Source of the DNA: Simplicispira psychrophila DSM 11588 | Lineage (GTDB): Bacteria; Pseudomonadota; Gammaproteobacteria; Burkholderiales; Burkholderiaceae_C | Length of the DNA: 64,000 nt | Reading direction: 5' to 3' | Assembly (NCBI RefSeq): GCF_000688255.1 | Contig: NZ_JHYS01000010.1 | Span: forward strand, 51,978 to 115,977 | Part shown: positions 1 to 10,927 of the stretch, one piece after another | Position numbering within the stretch: position 1 is the first letter of the stretch | Layout: each line of letters begins with the position of its first letter | The notes under the pieces: model-generated | Databases searched by the model: none | What the model saw: the letters and a program-made list of their open reading frames with translations, nothing else | What the model was told of the DNA's origin: nothing | Program-made: the position numbers and the translations under genes

Positions 1-58
1 TGCGCTCATAGCTATCAAATACAAAGTAAACACAGCCTCTCTGATTACGCCTTGCCAG

Positions 59-106
59 CGCCGCGAGGGGCGGCGTTGTCCTACCCGGTTTCGGCTCCTT
101 GGGTAG
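59..106 (+). promoter_or_regulatory. Leader hairpins upstream of the carbohydrate operon
   Basis: Two short inverted repeats lie in the 174 bp before the first gene: CGCCGC/GCGGCG (59-64 with 70-75) and CTACCC/GGGTAG (81-86 with 101-106). Neither is followed by a U tract, so neither looks like a simple terminator. They may be leader structure or the end of an upstream unit outside the window. Bases 1-30 resemble the Comamonadaceae intergenic repeat seen elsewhere in this window. Confidence 0.25.
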
Positions 107-174
107 AAGACTGGCGGCGCACTGGGGCGTAGCGTGGAGAACCCTCCCCGCTTGCACGCTGTGCGCTCCACGCC

Positions 175-3100
175 ATGCCTGATCCTGCTGTGTTGCTTCT
201 CTCCAATGGCCGCTACCACGCCTTGCTGACCGACAGCGGCAGTGGCTATAGCGCGTGGAATGGGCTGGCGCTGACCCGCTGGCAAGAAGATGCGGTGCGC
301 GACCCATGGGGCGCGTTTTGCTATCTGCGCGACAACGCCAGCGGCGTTGTGTGGTCGTCTACCGTGCAGCCGACCTTGCACCGCCCGGAGGCTTGTCAAA
401 GCACTCTGGGGGCCGGGACGGCGCAGTTTTTGCGCGAGGACGATGGCATCCAGGTGCGCAGCACGGTGGTGGTGTCGCCGGACGATGACGTGGAGTTGCG
501 TCGGGTGTGCATTCGCAATCTGTCCGACCGCCCGCGCTTACTCAGCGCCACCAGTTTTGCCGAGATCGTGCTGGCGCCGGCGGCGACCGATGCGGCGCAT
601 CTGGCGTTCAGCAAGCTGTTTGTGGAGACGCGCATTGACCCAGCGCTGCACACCATTTTTGCCACCCGGCGCCCGAGTACGCCGCAGGAGACGCGGTGCT
701 GGTGGTTTCACCGGGTGCTGGTCGATCAGGCCGGCGCCAGCGATGCGGCACAGGTAACGCTCGGCGAGGTGTCGTATGAGACCAACCGGATGCGCTTCAT
801 CGGTCGGGGGCGCTCTGCCCGTGACCCGCTGGCATTGCAAAGCGATGCACCCTTATCGGGCAGCGACGGCCCGGTGCTGGATGCGGTGGCTGCCATTCGC
901 GTGCCCTTCACGCTGGCGCCCGGCGCGTCCATCACCCTGCACTGGCTGACCGGTGCGGCGCCGTCGCAGGAGGCCTGCACGGCGCTGGCGCAAAAATACG
1001 CCACTGCCAGCGCTGTGCAACCGATGCAAGAACACGCCACGGCGTACCGTCAGACCACGCTGGCGCAGTGGGGCGCCAGCGAAGCCGATGCGAAGCTGTA
1101 CGAGCGTGCCGCCGCCGCCATCGTGTATGCCAACTCGGCTCTGCGCGCGGACGCTGCCACGATTGCCAGCAATCACCGTGGCCAGTCGGATTTGTGGGGG
1201 TTTGGCATTTCTGGCGATGTGCCGATCGTGCTGCTCCAGCTCAGTGCCGCCACGCCGGCGCCGGTGTTGCAGCAGGTGGTGCAGGCGCAGGCGTATTGGC
1301 GTGCGTTTGGCATTCGGACGGAGTTGGCGCTGCTGTGCGCGCCCCCGCTTTTTGCGCAGGTGCAAGAACTGCTCGGTGCCGGCGCCCATGCCGCGTGGCT
1401 GGGCAAACCGGGTGGTATTTTTGTGCTGGACAACGCGCGGTTGGATGACGGTGACCTCACCCTGCTGCAAAGCGTCGCACGACTGGTTTTAAGCGATGCG
1501 CGCGGCACGTTGGCTGAGCAGTTGGCGCACGGCGTGGGCGCCGATAACGGCCTGGGCAGTTTTAGCGCGGACGCACGCGAGTACGTCATCACGGTTTCGC
1601 CAGCGCAGATGACGCCCGCGCCTTGGGTGAATGTACTGGCCAATCCGGGCTTTGGCACGCTGGTGTCCGAAAGCGGCAGCGCCACCAGCTGGAGCGAAAA
1701 CGCGCACGAGTTTCGCCTGACGCCGTGGTCAAACGATCCGGTCAGCGATGCCAATACCGAGGCGTTTTATATCCGCGACGATGCCAGCGGGCGCTTTTGG
1801 TCGCCCACGCTGCTGCCCACGCGCAGCAGCACTGCGCCCTACACCACGCGCCATGGTTTTGGCTACAGCGTGTTTGAGCACTGCGAGGAGGGCATTGCGT
1901 CGCACCTGTGCATGTACGTGGCCATCGACGCGCCAGTCAAATTTGTTGTGCTCAAGCTGCACAACCAGTCCGAGCAGCAGCGGGAGTTGTCGGTCACCGG
2001 TTATCTGGATTGGGTGCTGGGCGATGAACGTGTCAAAACGCTGATGCACGTCGTGACGGAACTGGACGCCGGCACCGGCGCGCTGCTGGCGCGCAACAGC
2101 TACAACACCGACTTTGCTAGCCGCACGGCGTTTTTTGATGTGGATGCGGGCGCGGCTTCAGTGTGCGCCGACCGGGGTGATTTTTTAGGGCGCTACGGCA
2201 CGCTGGCAGCGCCAGCGGCCTTGGCACAAGCGCAGTTGTCGGGCCGGGTCGGCGCCGCGCTAGATCCGTGCGCGGCGCTGCGCGTGGCCTTCACGCTGGC
2301 GCCGGGGCAGGAGCGCAGCACCATCTTTCGTCTGGGCTGTGGCACCTCAGCGCGAGAAGCGCAGGCGCTGGTGCAGCGCTGGCGCGGAGCCGAGGCCGCC
2401 GACGCCGCGCTGGCCGCTGTACACGATTATTGGCAGCGCACCCTGGGCGCGCTGCAAGTGCAAACCCCTGACGCAGACCTGAATGCACTGGCCAATGGCT
2501 GGCTGCTGTACCAGGTGATCGCCGCACGCTTGTGGGGGCGCACCGCGTTTTATCAGTCCAGCGGGGCGTGTGGGTTTCGTGACCAGTTGCAGGATGTCAT
2601 GGCGCTGACGCACGCCCAGCCCGCCTTGGTACGCGAACATTTGCTGCGCGCCGCCGCCCGCCAGTTCATCGAAGGCGATGTGCAGCACTGGTGGCACCCG
2701 CCGTCGGGCAAAGGGGTGCGCACACGCTGCTCTGACGACTATTTGTGGCTGGTGCTGGTGACCTGCCGCTACGTCGATGCCACCGGGGATACCGGCGTGC
2801 TGGACGAGTCCTGTCACTTTCTGGAAGGCAGCGCCTTGAAGGAGGGGCAAGCCTCGAATTACGAGCTGCCCCGTACCGCAGCACAAAGCGCCAGTCTTTA
2901 CGAGCATTGCGTACGCGCCGTGCGCCGGGGTCTGCGCTATGGCGCGCATGGCTTGCCGCTGATGGGCACGGGCGACTGGAACGACGGCATGAACCTGGTC
3001 GGCGCAGAAGGCAAAGGGGAAAGTGTCTGGCTGGGATTTTTTCTCGTCACTGTGCTGGGCCGTTTTGCACCGCTGGCGCGCCAGCACGGCGACGGGGAAT

Positions 3101-3972
3101 TTGCCGACCTCTGCGAGCGCGAAGCCAGCGCGCTAGTGCAGCGTATCGAGGCCGTGGCCTGGGACGGCGACTGGTACCAGCGCGCCTGGTTTGACGATGG
3201 CTCACCGCTGGGCACGGCGGCCAACACCGAATGCCGCATCGACTCGATTGCGCAAAGCTGGTCAGTACTGTCCGGCGCTGCCAGCACGCAGCGCGGCCGG
3301 GCGGCGATGGAGGCCGTGAACCAGCAACTGGTGCAACGCGATGCGCAGTTGATTAAGTTGCTCCAGCCGCCGTTTGATACCTCCCATCCCAGCCCCGGCT
3401 ACATCCAGGGATATGTGCCGGGTGTGCGGGAAAACGGTGGCCAATACACCCACGCCGCCGTCTGGGTGGCCATGGCTTTTGCCGCTCTGGGCGATGCCGA
3501 ACGCGCCTGGGAGATGCTGAGCTTGCTCAACCCGGCACACCACGGCGACAGCGCCGCCGCAGTGGCGCGCTACAAGGTGGAGCCTTATGTGGTGACCGGC
3601 GATGTCTATGCCCTGCCTCCGCACACTGGGCGCGGCGGCTGGTCTTGGTACACCGGCTCGGCGGGGTGGATGTACCAGCTGCTGACCGAATCGCTGCTGG
3701 GCCTGCGGTGCAGCGGCAACACGCTGCGCGTCAGCCCTCTCCTACCCGCGCACTGGAATGCGCTTGACATCCAGTACCACTTTGGTGAAACACACTACGA
3801 CATTCACTGCTGCCGCAGCCCCGATGGCACCGCCGCCGTGGTGCTGGACGGACAGGTGCTGCAAGGCGACCGCATTGCGCTGGTAGACGACGGTTTGTCC
3901 CACACCGTCCAGGTTACGGTGCGTAAGCAACCCCAGAGTCAGACGGAGACACCGCCATGCACATCGGAATGA
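175..3972 (+). CDS. GH94 family phosphorylase-like protein (cyclic beta-1,2-glucan synthase C-terminal type)
   Basis: This 1265-residue protein has the architecture of the C-terminal part of NdvB-type cyclic beta-1,2-glucan synthases. Two GH94/GT36 N-terminal-like beta domains occur, about residues 1-290 ([20 protein letters not shown]) and 490-760 ([12 protein letters not shown]), followed by an (alpha/alpha)6 catalytic barrel. The barrel carries GDWNDGMN at 933-940, where the family's general-acid Asp lies. There is no signal peptide, so it should be cytoplasmic. An in-frame TAG at 130-132 blocks a longer N-terminus, so this is not a full NdvB; the GT84 synthase module is absent. Length and domain order also fit 1,2-beta-oligoglucan phosphorylases, which release Glc-1-P. 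It overlaps gnd by 16 nt and shares the operon with phosphoglucomutase, consistent with phosphorolysis. Substrate linkage is inferred. Confidence 0.85.
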   Translation: MPDPAVLLLSNGRYHALLTDSGSGYSAWNGLALTRWQEDAVRDPWGAFCYLRDNASGVVWSSTVQPTLHRPEACQSTLGAGTAQFLREDDGIQVRSTVVVSPDDDVELRRVCIRNLSDRPRLLSATSFAEIVLAPAATDAAHLAFSKLFVETRIDPALHTIFATRRPSTPQETRCWWFHRVLVDQAGASDAAQVTLGEVSYETNRMRFIGRGRSARDPLALQSDAPLSGSDGPVLDAVAAIRVPFTLAPGASITLHWLTGAAPSQEACTALAQKYATASAVQPMQEHATAYRQTTLAQWGASEADAKLYERAAAAIVYANSALRADAATIASNHRGQSDLWGFGISGDVPIVLLQLSAATPAPVLQQVVQAQAYWRAFGIRTELALLCAPPLFAQVQELLGAGAHAAWLGKPGGIFVLDNARLDDGDLTLLQSVARLVLSDARGTLAEQLAHGVGADNGLGSFSADAREYVITVSPAQMTPAPWVNVLANPGFGTLVSESGSATSWSENAHEFRLTPWSNDPVSDANTEAFYIRDDASGRFWSPTLLPTRSSTAPYTTRHGFGYSVFEHCEEGIASHLCMYVAIDAPVKFVVLKLHNQSEQQRELSVTGYLDWVLGDERVKTLMHVVTELDAGTGALLARNSYNTDFASRTAFFDVDAGAASVCADRGDFLGRYGTLAAPAALAQAQLSGRVGAALDPCAALRVAFTLAPGQERSTIFRLGCGTSAREAQALVQRWRGAEAADAALAAVHDYWQRTLGALQVQTPDADLNALANGWLLYQVIAARLWGRTAFYQSSGACGFRDQLQDVMALTHAQPALVREHLLRAAARQFIEGDVQHWWHPPSGKGVRTRCSDDYLWLVLVTCRYVDATGDTGVLDESCHFLEGSALKEGQASNYELPRTAAQSASLYEHCVRAVRRGLRYGAHGLPLMGTGDWNDGMNLVGAEGKGESVWLGFFLVTVLGRFAPLARQHGDGEFADLCEREASALVQRIEAVAWDGDWYQRAWFDDGSPLGTAANTECRIDSIAQSWSVLSGAASTQRGRAAMEAVNQQLVQRDAQLIKLLQPPFDTSHPSPGYIQGYVPGVRENGGQYTHAAVWVAMAFAALGDAERAWEMLSLLNPAHHGDSAAAVARYKVEPYVVTGDVYALPPHTGRGGWSWYTGSAGWMYQLLTESLLGLRCSGNTLRVSPLLPAHWNALDIQYHFGETHYDIHCCRSPDGTAAVVLDGQVLQGDRIALVDDGLSHTVQVTVRKQPQSQTETPPCTSE

Positions 3973-4994
3973 TCGGATTGGGACGTATGGGCTCACGCAT
4001 GGTGAGTCGGTTGCTGGAAAAGGGACAACATTGTGTGGTGCATGACCCGCAAGCGGACGCGGTAAGTCGCTTGGTCGCCCAAGGCGCCGTGGGCACCGCC
4101 ACACCGGCCGAACTGCTGGCCCAACTGGAGGCGCCGCGCGCCATTTGGCTGATGGTGCCGGCCGCCATCGTCGATTCGGTGCTGGACACGCTGGTACCAC
4201 TGCTCCAGCCCGGTGACACCGTGATCGACGGCGGCAACTCTTACTACCGCGACGACATTCGACGCGCCGCCACTTTGCAAAAATCTGGCATCCATTACGT
4301 GGATGTGGGCACCAGCGGCGGCGTGGCCGGGCTGGAGCGCGGCTACTGTCAGATGATTGGCGGCGAGGACGCCGTGGTGCGCCGGCTCACGCCGATCTTC
4401 ACGGCGCTGGCACCGGGCGTGGAGGCCGACACGCCTACGCCCGGGCGCACCGCCGGCAGCAGCAGTGCCGAGCAAGGCTTTTTGCATTGCGGCACGCACG
4501 GCGCTGGGCACTTTGTGAAGATGGTGCACAACGGCATCGAATACGGAATGATGCAGGCTTATGCCGAGGGTCTGAACATCCTGCACCACGCCAACGTCGG
4601 CCAATCCAGTCACACCAACGAGATCAGCGACGCCGAAACCACGCCGCTGCGCCACCCCGAGTTTTATCAATACGACCTGGATCTGCCCAACATCACCGAG
4701 GTCTGGCGGCGCGGCAGCGTGATTGCCTCGTGGCTGCTGGATTTAACGGCCGCAGCGCTGGCGCAAGACCCGCAACTTAAGGCCTACGGCGGCCGGGTAT
4801 CTGACTCGGGCGAGGGGCGCTGGACGCTGGCCGCAGCCATCGACGAAGCCGTGCCGGCGCCGGTGCTCAGTGCAGCCTTGTATGCCCGCTTTGCGTCGCG
4901 CGGCGAGGCCGGGTTTGCCGACCAGATCTTGTCTGCCATGCGCCACGGCTTTGGTGGCCACCTGGAGAAAACGCCAGACAAGGAGGCGCCGTAA
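3957..4994 (+). CDS. gnd: 6-phosphogluconate dehydrogenase, decarboxylating (short GndA/YqeC type)
   Basis: It converts 6-phosphogluconate to ribulose-5-P, CO2 and NAD(P)H in the cytoplasm. The 345-residue length fits the short (about 300-350 aa) class, not the 470-aa E. coli Gnd. The N-terminal Rossmann motif is GLGRMG (7-12); the substrate and catalytic region has [10 protein letters not shown] and GTSGG, and the helical domain has [20 protein letters not shown] with the catalytic Lys. GGAG lies about 7 nt upstream of ATG 3957. It overlaps the GH94 gene by 16 nt and is followed 3 nt later by zwf. Short Gnd enzymes often prefer NAD+, so cofactor choice is open. Confidence 0.93.
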   Translation: MHIGMIGLGRMGSRMVSRLLEKGQHCVVHDPQADAVSRLVAQGAVGTATPAELLAQLEAPRAIWLMVPAAIVDSVLDTLVPLLQPGDTVIDGGNSYYRDDIRRAATLQKSGIHYVDVGTSGGVAGLERGYCQMIGGEDAVVRRLTPIFTALAPGVEADTPTPGRTAGSSSAEQGFLHCGTHGAGHFVKMVHNGIEYGMMQAYAEGLNILHHANVGQSSHTNEISDAETTPLRHPEFYQYDLDLPNITEVWRRGSVIASWLLDLTAAALAQDPQLKAYGGRVSDSGEGRWTLAAAIDEAVPAPVLSAALYARFASRGEAGFADQILSAMRHGFGGHLEKTPDKEAP

Positions 4995-4997
4995 GCC

Positions 4998-6449
4998 ATG
5001 GCAGAGCACAGCCCCCACAGCCCCCCAGCGCACTCAGACGCCTTGGTGATCTTTGGCATCAGCGGTGATCTGGCGTTCAAAAAAATCTTTCCAGCGCTGT
5101 ATGCCATGGTCAAAAACGGCGCTTTGTCGGTGCCGGTGATTGGCGTGGCCGCAAGCGACTGGACGCGCGAGCAACTGCACCAGCAGGCGCGCAAAAGTCT
5201 GCAAGAAGAAACCGGCATGGACGACCCGGCCGTGTGCGAGCGCCTGCTGGCCCTGCTTTTTTATGTGCACGGCGACTACCGCGCGGCAGAGACTTTTTCA
5301 GCGATCAAAGCGGCGCTGAAAAATGCCCAGCGACCCGCGTATTACCTGGCCATTCCGCCCTCGCTGTTCACCGTCGTCATCCAGGGACTCCAGAGCGCGG
5401 GTCTGACAGAGCAGGCCCGCATCATTGTCGAAAAGCCGTTTGGCCGCGATCTGGCGTCGGCGCAAGAACTCAGCCGTATCGCGCAATCGGCTTTTGCAGA
5501 AAACGCCATCTTCCGCATTGACCACTACCTGGGCAAAGAGGCGTTGATGAACCTCCTCTACTTTCGCTTTGCCAACTCCTTTTTTGAGCCGCTGTGGAAC
5601 CGCGACAACATTGCCAGTGTCGAGATCACGTTGGCCGAGAGTTTCGGTATTGAGGAGCGCGGCGCCTTCTATGAAACCGCTGGCTGCCTGCGTGACGTGG
5701 TGGAAAACCACATGCTGCAAATCGTCGCGCTGCTGGCCATGGAGCCCCCGGCATTCCAAGGCTTCAAGGCGGTGCAACAGGCCAAGGCGAATGTCTTTTA
5801 TGCCATGCGGGCGCTGGTGCCGGGTGACTTGGTGCGCGGCCAATACATCGGCTACCGCAACGAGCCGCATGTGGCCAGCGACTCGGACGTGGAAACTTTT
5901 TGCGCGCTCAGGCTGTGGATTGACTCCTGGCGCTGGCATGGCGTGCCCTGGTTTTTGCGCTCGGGCAAGAAGCTGGCCAACACGGCAGCCGAAGTGCGCG
6001 TGCACCTGAAACCACCGCCGCAGCGTCTGTTTGACGATGCCGATGCGCACAGGACGCAGGCGAACTATGTGCGTTTCCGGCTCTCGCCCGACCCGGCGAT
6101 TGCCCTGGCCACCCGCGTCAAATGCGCTGGCGAGTCGTTTGTCGGCCAGCAGCGCGAGCTGTATCTGAGCGAAATTTCACTGGGACACGATCTGCCTTAT
6201 GAACGCCTGCTGGGCGACGCCATGGAGGGCGACGCCACGCTGTTCAGCAACCAAGAAGCGGTGGAAGCCGCTTGGGCCGTGGTCAATCCGGTCTTGACCG
6301 ACCACGCGCCGGCATTGCCTTATCCGCCGGGCAGCTGGGGCCCGCCCGAGGCCGATGCCCTGATAGCCGCCTGCGGCGGTTGGCACAACCCTGAAGCACC
6401 CGCACCAGCACCAGCACCAGCACCACCACCACCGAGGGCCACCCCATGA
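4998..6449 (+). CDS. zwf: Glucose-6-phosphate 1-dehydrogenase
   Basis: First enzyme of the oxidative pentose phosphate pathway, oxidising Glc-6-P to 6-phosphogluconolactone with NADP+. The 483-residue protein has the dinucleotide motif GISGDLA (20-26) and the active-site signature RIDHYLGKE (173-181). A GGAGG-like site precedes ATG 4998. The C-terminus ends in an Ala-Pro/Pro-rich tail encoded by a CACCAG-type simple repeat (about 6402-6433), absent from typical Zwf. The stop overlaps the next start by 4 nt (ATGA). No 6-phosphogluconolactonase gene is recognisable in the operon. Confidence 0.95.
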   Translation: MAEHSPHSPPAHSDALVIFGISGDLAFKKIFPALYAMVKNGALSVPVIGVAASDWTREQLHQQARKSLQEETGMDDPAVCERLLALLFYVHGDYRAAETFSAIKAALKNAQRPAYYLAIPPSLFTVVIQGLQSAGLTEQARIIVEKPFGRDLASAQELSRIAQSAFAENAIFRIDHYLGKEALMNLLYFRFANSFFEPLWNRDNIASVEITLAESFGIEERGAFYETAGCLRDVVENHMLQIVALLAMEPPAFQGFKAVQQAKANVFYAMRALVPGDLVRGQYIGYRNEPHVASDSDVETFCALRLWIDSWRWHGVPWFLRSGKKLANTAAEVRVHLKPPPQRLFDDADAHRTQANYVRFRLSPDPAIALATRVKCAGESFVGQQRELYLSEISLGHDLPYERLLGDAMEGDATLFSNQEAVEAAWAVVNPVLTDHAPALPYPPGSWGPPEADALIAACGGWHNPEAPAPAPAPAPPPPRATP

Positions 6450-7147
6450 ATGACATGAACGAGATGAATGACATCGTGTTTTTGCTCGACGTGGACAACA
6501 CGCTGCTCGATAACGACCAGATCACCACCGACCTGCACGGGCACCTGGAGCGCCAATTCGGTGCGGCCAGCGCACAGCGTTATTGGGTGATTTTTGAGCA
6601 CCTGCGCCAAGAGCGCGGCTATGCCGATTATTTGGGCGCCTTGCAGCGCTACCGCCTAGAAGCGGAACAGGACATTGAAGACGATGCACGCCTGCTGCAA
6701 ATGTCCAGTTTCCTAATCGACTACCCGTTTGCCAATCGGCTCTATCCGCAGGCACTGGAGGTGGTCAAACACCTCAGCACCTTGGGGCCCACGGTCATCT
6801 TGTCGGATGGTGATGTGGTGTTTCAGCCGCACAAGGTACTGCGCTCGGGCCTGTGGGCGGCCGTCGAGGGGCGGGTGCTGATCTACATCCACAAAGAGCA
6901 GCGGCTGGACGCCGTGCAGCGGCATTTTCCGGCGCGGCACTACGTGGTGGTGGATGACAAGCTGCGCCTGCTGGCGGAGATGAAAAGCATTTTGCAAGAG
7001 CGGCTGACCAGCGTGTTCCCGCGCCAGGGGCACTACGCAATGGACAGCACCCAGGCAGAGCGCTACCCGCCCGCGGATATCAGCGTCGAGCACATTGGCG
7101 ACCTGATGCAGTTCCAGGCGGCAGATTTTCTGGAGAAAAAACTATGA
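6446..7147 (+). CDS. HAD-superfamily hydrolase
   Basis: This 233-residue protein carries HAD motif I as LDVDNTLLDND (about 12-22), a motif II-like LSDGD, a Lys, and an acidic motif IV in YVVVDDK, so a Mg-dependent phosphohydrolase fold is expected. The cap is small and helical. The substrate is unknown; its position between zwf and tal suggests a sugar phosphate or a damaged pathway intermediate. It overlaps zwf and tal by 4 nt each. Met-9 is an alternative internal start, but ATG 6446 gives the coupled ATGA junction. Confidence 0.8.
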   Translation: MNDMNEMNDIVFLLDVDNTLLDNDQITTDLHGHLERQFGAASAQRYWVIFEHLRQERGYADYLGALQRYRLEAEQDIEDDARLLQMSSFLIDYPFANRLYPQALEVVKHLSTLGPTVILSDGDVVFQPHKVLRSGLWAAVEGRVLIYIHKEQRLDAVQRHFPARHYVVVDDKLRLLAEMKSILQERLTSVFPRQGHYAMDSTQAERYPPADISVEHIGDLMQFQAADFLEKKL

Positions 7148-8235
7148 CCCCCACTGAAAAACTCCATGCCATGGGGCAATCGCTCTGGCTGGACAACATC
7201 TCGCGCAGCTTGCTGACCAGTGGCGAGTTGGCACGCTACATCAGCGATTTTTCTGTCACCGGGTTGACCTCCAATCCGACCATTTTTGAGCACGCCATCG
7301 GCCAAGGCGATGCCTACGATTCGGCAATTCACCAGCTGACAGCGTCCGGCCTGTCGGGCGAAGCGCTGTTCTTTGAGCTGGCGCTGGAAGATCTGCGCCA
7401 AGCGGCCGATCTGTTTCAGGACATCCACCAAGCCACCGGGGGCGTCGATGGCTGGGTGTCGCTGGAGTTATCGCCCCTGCTGGCCAGCGATACAGCGGGC
7501 AGCATCCAGGCCGCTGCGCAGCAGCACGCACAGGCCAAACGACCGAATCTGTTCATCAAGATTCCGGGCACACCGCAAGGTATCGGGGCCATTGAAGAGT
7601 CGATTTTTGCCGGCGTACCGATCAACGTCACGCTGCTGTTTTCACGCGCCCAGTATCTGGCTGCGGCAGAGGCCTACCTGCGCGGCATCGAGCGGCGGCT
7701 TGAGGCCGGGCTCAGCCCCGAGGTGGCTTCGGTGGCCTCGCTGTTTGTCAGTCGCTGGGATGTGGCGGTGCAGGATGCCGTGCCCGCCGCGCTGCACAAC
7801 CGCCTGGGCATTGCCGTGGCCCAGCAGACCTATCAGGCGTACCGCGAACTGCTGGCCTCACCGCGCTGGCAAAAACTGGCGGCGGCCGGCGCTCGTCCGC
7901 AGCGCCTGTTGTGGGCCAGTACCGGCACTAAAGACCCCGCTGCTTCCGACACGCTGTACCTAGATGCACTGGCGGCGCCCGACACCATCAACACCATCCC
8001 AGAAAAAACCCTGCACGCCTTTGCCGACCATGGCCAAACCGGCACTGCTATGCCGCTGAACGGCGGCGACGCCGAGGCAGTGCTGGCGTCCTTTCGCCAG
8101 GCTGGTGTGGACGATACGGCGCTGGCCACGCAGTTGCAGGAGGAAGGCACAGCGGCCTTCTCCAAGTCGTGGAAGGCCTTGCTGGACAGCATTCAAAAAA
8201 AGAGCGCGGCATTGCTCGCCAAGGAAAACCCATGA
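7144..8235 (+). CDS. tal: Transaldolase
   Basis: It transfers dihydroxyacetone units between sedoheptulose-7-P and glyceraldehyde-3-P. The 363 residues and N-terminal [11 protein letters not shown] and [14 protein letters not shown] match the longer bacterial Tal subfamily (about 360-370 aa) often found beside zwf. The Schiff-base Lys lies in [11 protein letters not shown], followed by [11 protein letters not shown] and the barrel motif [12 protein letters not shown]. It starts at a 4-nt overlap with the HAD gene and ends in a 4-nt overlap with pgi. Confidence 0.93.
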   Translation: MTPTEKLHAMGQSLWLDNISRSLLTSGELARYISDFSVTGLTSNPTIFEHAIGQGDAYDSAIHQLTASGLSGEALFFELALEDLRQAADLFQDIHQATGGVDGWVSLELSPLLASDTAGSIQAAAQQHAQAKRPNLFIKIPGTPQGIGAIEESIFAGVPINVTLLFSRAQYLAAAEAYLRGIERRLEAGLSPEVASVASLFVSRWDVAVQDAVPAALHNRLGIAVAQQTYQAYRELLASPRWQKLAAAGARPQRLLWASTGTKDPAASDTLYLDALAAPDTINTIPEKTLHAFADHGQTGTAMPLNGGDAEAVLASFRQAGVDDTALATQLQEEGTAAFSKSWKALLDSIQKKSAALLAKENP

Positions 8236-9947
8236 ACACGGTCTCCACGCCCACCGCTGTACCCGCCACCCGCCCCCTGACGCTGACGGAACGGCCCGCT
8301 TGGAAGGCGCTGGCCGCACACCACGCCCGCATCGGCACGGTGCATCTGCGCCAGCTGTTTGCCCAAGACCCGCAGCGCGGCAAGCGCTTTGCCGCAGAAG
8401 GCGCCGGTCTGTATCTGGATTACTCCAAAAACCGCATCACCGACGAGACGCTGCACTGCCTGCTGGCGCTGGCGCTGGAATGCAATCTGCCGCAGCGCCG
8501 TGACGCCATGTTCCGCGGCGATACCGCCAACAGCACGGAAAACCGCGCTGCATTGCACACGGCGCTGCGCGCGCCGGCGGGCGAAAAAATCATGGTCGAT
8601 GGCGAAGACGTGGTGGGCCCGGTGCACGAAACGCTGGCGCACATGGGCCGCTTTGCCGACGCGGTGCGCTGCGGCGCCTGGAAAGGCAGCACCGGCCGGC
8701 GCATCCGCAACGTCATCAACATCGGTATTGGCGGCTCAGACCTGGGCCCGGTGATGGCCTATGAGGCGCTGCGCCACTACAGCCAGCGCGAGCTGACGCT
8801 GCGCTTTGTCTCCAACATCGATCCTGCTGCCCTGTTGGAAGCCACGCGCGACCTGGACGCCGCTGAAACGCTGTTCATCGTCTGCTCCAAGACCTTCACC
8901 ACCTTGGAGACCATGACCAACGCCCATGCCGCACGCGCCTGGGTGGTGCAGGCGCTGGGGGATGACGCTACTCTGGCGCAGCATTTTGTGGCGGTGTCGG
9001 CCAATCCCGAGGAAGTGGCGAAATTTGGCATTGCACCGGACAACCGGTTTCACTTCAGCGATTGGGTCGGCGGGCGCTACTCGATGGATTCGGCGATTGG
9101 CCTGTCCACCATGGTGGCCATCGGCCCAGAAAATTTTCAGCAGATGCTGTCGGGCTTTCGCGCAATGGACGAGCATTTTTTGCACACACCACTGGAGAAA
9201 AATCTGCCAGTGCTGATGGGCTTGATCGCCGTCTGGAACAACAATTTTCTGGGTGCCCGCACGCTGGCGGTGCTGCCTTACAGCCAATACCTGCATCGCT
9301 TTCCGGCGTATTTGCAGCAACTGACGATGGAGAGCAATGGCAAGCATGTGACGCTCGACGGCCAGCGCGTGGCCTATGACACGGCGCCGATCTGCTGGGG
9401 CGAGCCGGGCACCAATGGTCAGCATTCGTTCTACCAGTTGCTGCACCAGGGCACACGGCTGGTGCCGTGTGATTTCATCGGTTTTTGCCGCAGCCTGGCG
9501 CCGCTGGGTGAGCAGCAAAACCTGCTGATGGCCAGTTTTTTTGCCCAGTCCGAGGCGCTGGCTTTTGGCAAGACGGCCAGCGAAGTCGCCGCCGACGGCT
9601 GCCCCAACTGGTTAGTGCCGCACCGCACGCTGGAAGGCAACCGCCCCAGCAACACCGTGCTGGCCGAGCAACTCACCCCCGCCAGCTTGGGGGCGCTGGT
9701 GGCGCTGTACGAGCACAGCGTATTCACGCAAGGCGTCATCTGGAACATCGACTCGTTTGACCAATGGGGCGTCGAGCTGGGCAAGGTTTTGGCGCAGCGC
9801 ACTGCAGTAGCGCTGGAAAGCCCCGCCGAGCCAGCACCAGCACCAGCACCGGCACCGGCACAGCCGCAGCCGCAGCCGCAGGTGCATGACAGCTCCACCC
9901 ACACGCTGATGCAGCGCTATCGCCGTCTGCGCAAGGAATCACCATGA
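8232..9947 (+). CDS. pgi: Glucose-6-phosphate isomerase
   Basis: It interconverts Glc-6-P and Fru-6-P. The reading frame is open from 8169, but ATG 8232 ([10 protein letters not shown]) is preferred because it overlaps the tal stop by 4 nt, like its neighbours; this gives 571 residues. Family signatures are [14 protein letters not shown] and [20 protein letters not shown], plus SKTFTTLET and [16 protein letters not shown]. The C-terminus has an unusual AlaPro/GlnPro repeat (about 9831-9881) just before the conserved last helix. It would send phosphorolysis-derived hexose into glycolysis or recycle Fru-6-P from tkt/tal back to zwf. Confidence 0.94.
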   Translation: MNTVSTPTAVPATRPLTLTERPAWKALAAHHARIGTVHLRQLFAQDPQRGKRFAAEGAGLYLDYSKNRITDETLHCLLALALECNLPQRRDAMFRGDTANSTENRAALHTALRAPAGEKIMVDGEDVVGPVHETLAHMGRFADAVRCGAWKGSTGRRIRNVINIGIGGSDLGPVMAYEALRHYSQRELTLRFVSNIDPAALLEATRDLDAAETLFIVCSKTFTTLETMTNAHAARAWVVQALGDDATLAQHFVAVSANPEEVAKFGIAPDNRFHFSDWVGGRYSMDSAIGLSTMVAIGPENFQQMLSGFRAMDEHFLHTPLEKNLPVLMGLIAVWNNNFLGARTLAVLPYSQYLHRFPAYLQQLTMESNGKHVTLDGQRVAYDTAPICWGEPGTNGQHSFYQLLHQGTRLVPCDFIGFCRSLAPLGEQQNLLMASFFAQSEALAFGKTASEVAADGCPNWLVPHRTLEGNRPSNTVLAEQLTPASLGALVALYEHSVFTQGVIWNIDSFDQWGVELGKVLAQRTAVALESPAEPAPAPAPAPAQPQPQPQVHDSSTHTLMQRYRRLRKESP

Positions 9948-10927
9948 CCACGGCAACGATCAAACCGCTCTATCTGCTGCCCTTTGACCACCGGCACTCT
10001 TACATCAAGGGCATGTTCCACTTTGACCCGCCTTTGAGTGACACACAGCACGACCACGTGGCGGCCAGCAAGCAACTGATCTACGACGGCTTCAAGGCAG
10101 CGGTAGGCACGGGCTTGGCACAAGCCGATGCCGGCATTCTGGTGGACGAAGAGTTTGGCGCCGCCCTGCTCCGCGACGCGCAGGCACGGGGTTTTGTGAC
10201 CGCCGTGTCGGTCGAGAAAAGCGGTCAGGATGACTTTCAATTTGAATATGGCAACGACTTTGCCGCCCACATTGAAGCCTTCCATCCGACCTACGCCAAA
10301 GTACTGGTGCGCTACAACCCGGCCGGCGATGCCGCAGTGAATGCCGCCCAGCGCGAGCACCTGAAAAAGCTTTCGGACTATTGCCAGCGCAGCAGCTGCG
10401 GCTTCATGTTTGAGCTGTTGGTGCCGGCCACCGCCGCCCAACTGGCCAGCGTGCAAGGCGACAAGAAAGCCTACGACGTGGAGTTGCGTTGCGATCTGAT
10501 GCTGCAAGCCATCGGCCAGTTGCAGGATGCCGACATAGAGCCGACGCTCTGGAAAATCGAGGGACTGGACCAACGCGCAGACTGCGAGCGCATCGTCGCG
10601 CAAGTGCAGCGCGGCGGGCGCCACCACACGCACTGCATCGTGCTCGGACGGGGTGCCGACATCGCACAAGTCGAGCACTGGCTGAGTACGGCGGCCAGCG
10701 TGCCCGGGTTTATCGGCTTTGCCGTTGGTCGCACCACGTTCTGGGATGCCGTAGCCGATGTTGAAGCGCAAAAAATAACGCGCTTGCAAGGCGTGGCCCA
10801 CGTTGCCGAACGCTATCGCCGATGGATCACCATTTTTGAACAGGGTCTTCGGGCCAGAAACGATGCCGAAAGGGTACCGGCAATACCGGCGGCATCCGCC
10901 GTGCACTCTGCAGGAGCATCGACATGA
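9944..10927 (+). CDS. DUF2090 / IolC C-terminal-like putative sugar-phosphate aldolase
   Basis: The 327-residue protein begins [17 protein letters not shown] and contains [20 protein letters not shown] and LWKIEGL. These match the DUF2090 domain, otherwise fused to 5-dehydro-2-deoxygluconokinase (IolC) and related to class I (beta/alpha)8 aldolases. No kinase domain is present. The inositol-pathway aldolase role is unlikely because no other iol gene is nearby. Within this operon it may be a Fru-1,6-P2, tagatose-P or other ketose-P aldolase. It overlaps pgi and tkt by 4 nt. Substrate unknown. Confidence 0.75.
   Translation: MTTATIKPLYLLPFDHRHSYIKGMFHFDPPLSDTQHDHVAASKQLIYDGFKAAVGTGLAQADAGILVDEEFGAALLRDAQARGFVTAVSVEKSGQDDFQFEYGNDFAAHIEAFHPTYAKVLVRYNPAGDAAVNAAQREHLKKLSDYCQRSSCGFMFELLVPATAAQLASVQGDKKAYDVELRCDLMLQAIGQLQDADIEPTLWKIEGLDQRADCERIVAQVQRGGRHHTHCIVLGRGADIAQVEHWLSTAASVPGFIGFAVGRTTFWDAVADVEAQKITRLQGVAHVAERYRRWITIFEQGLRARNDAERVPAIPAASAVHSAGAST

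Noticed and set aside
175..3972. First gene as the cut-off end of a full cyclic glucan synthase
   Set aside because: An in-frame stop at 130-132 and a repeat-like intergenic sequence before it show that the ORF begins inside the window.
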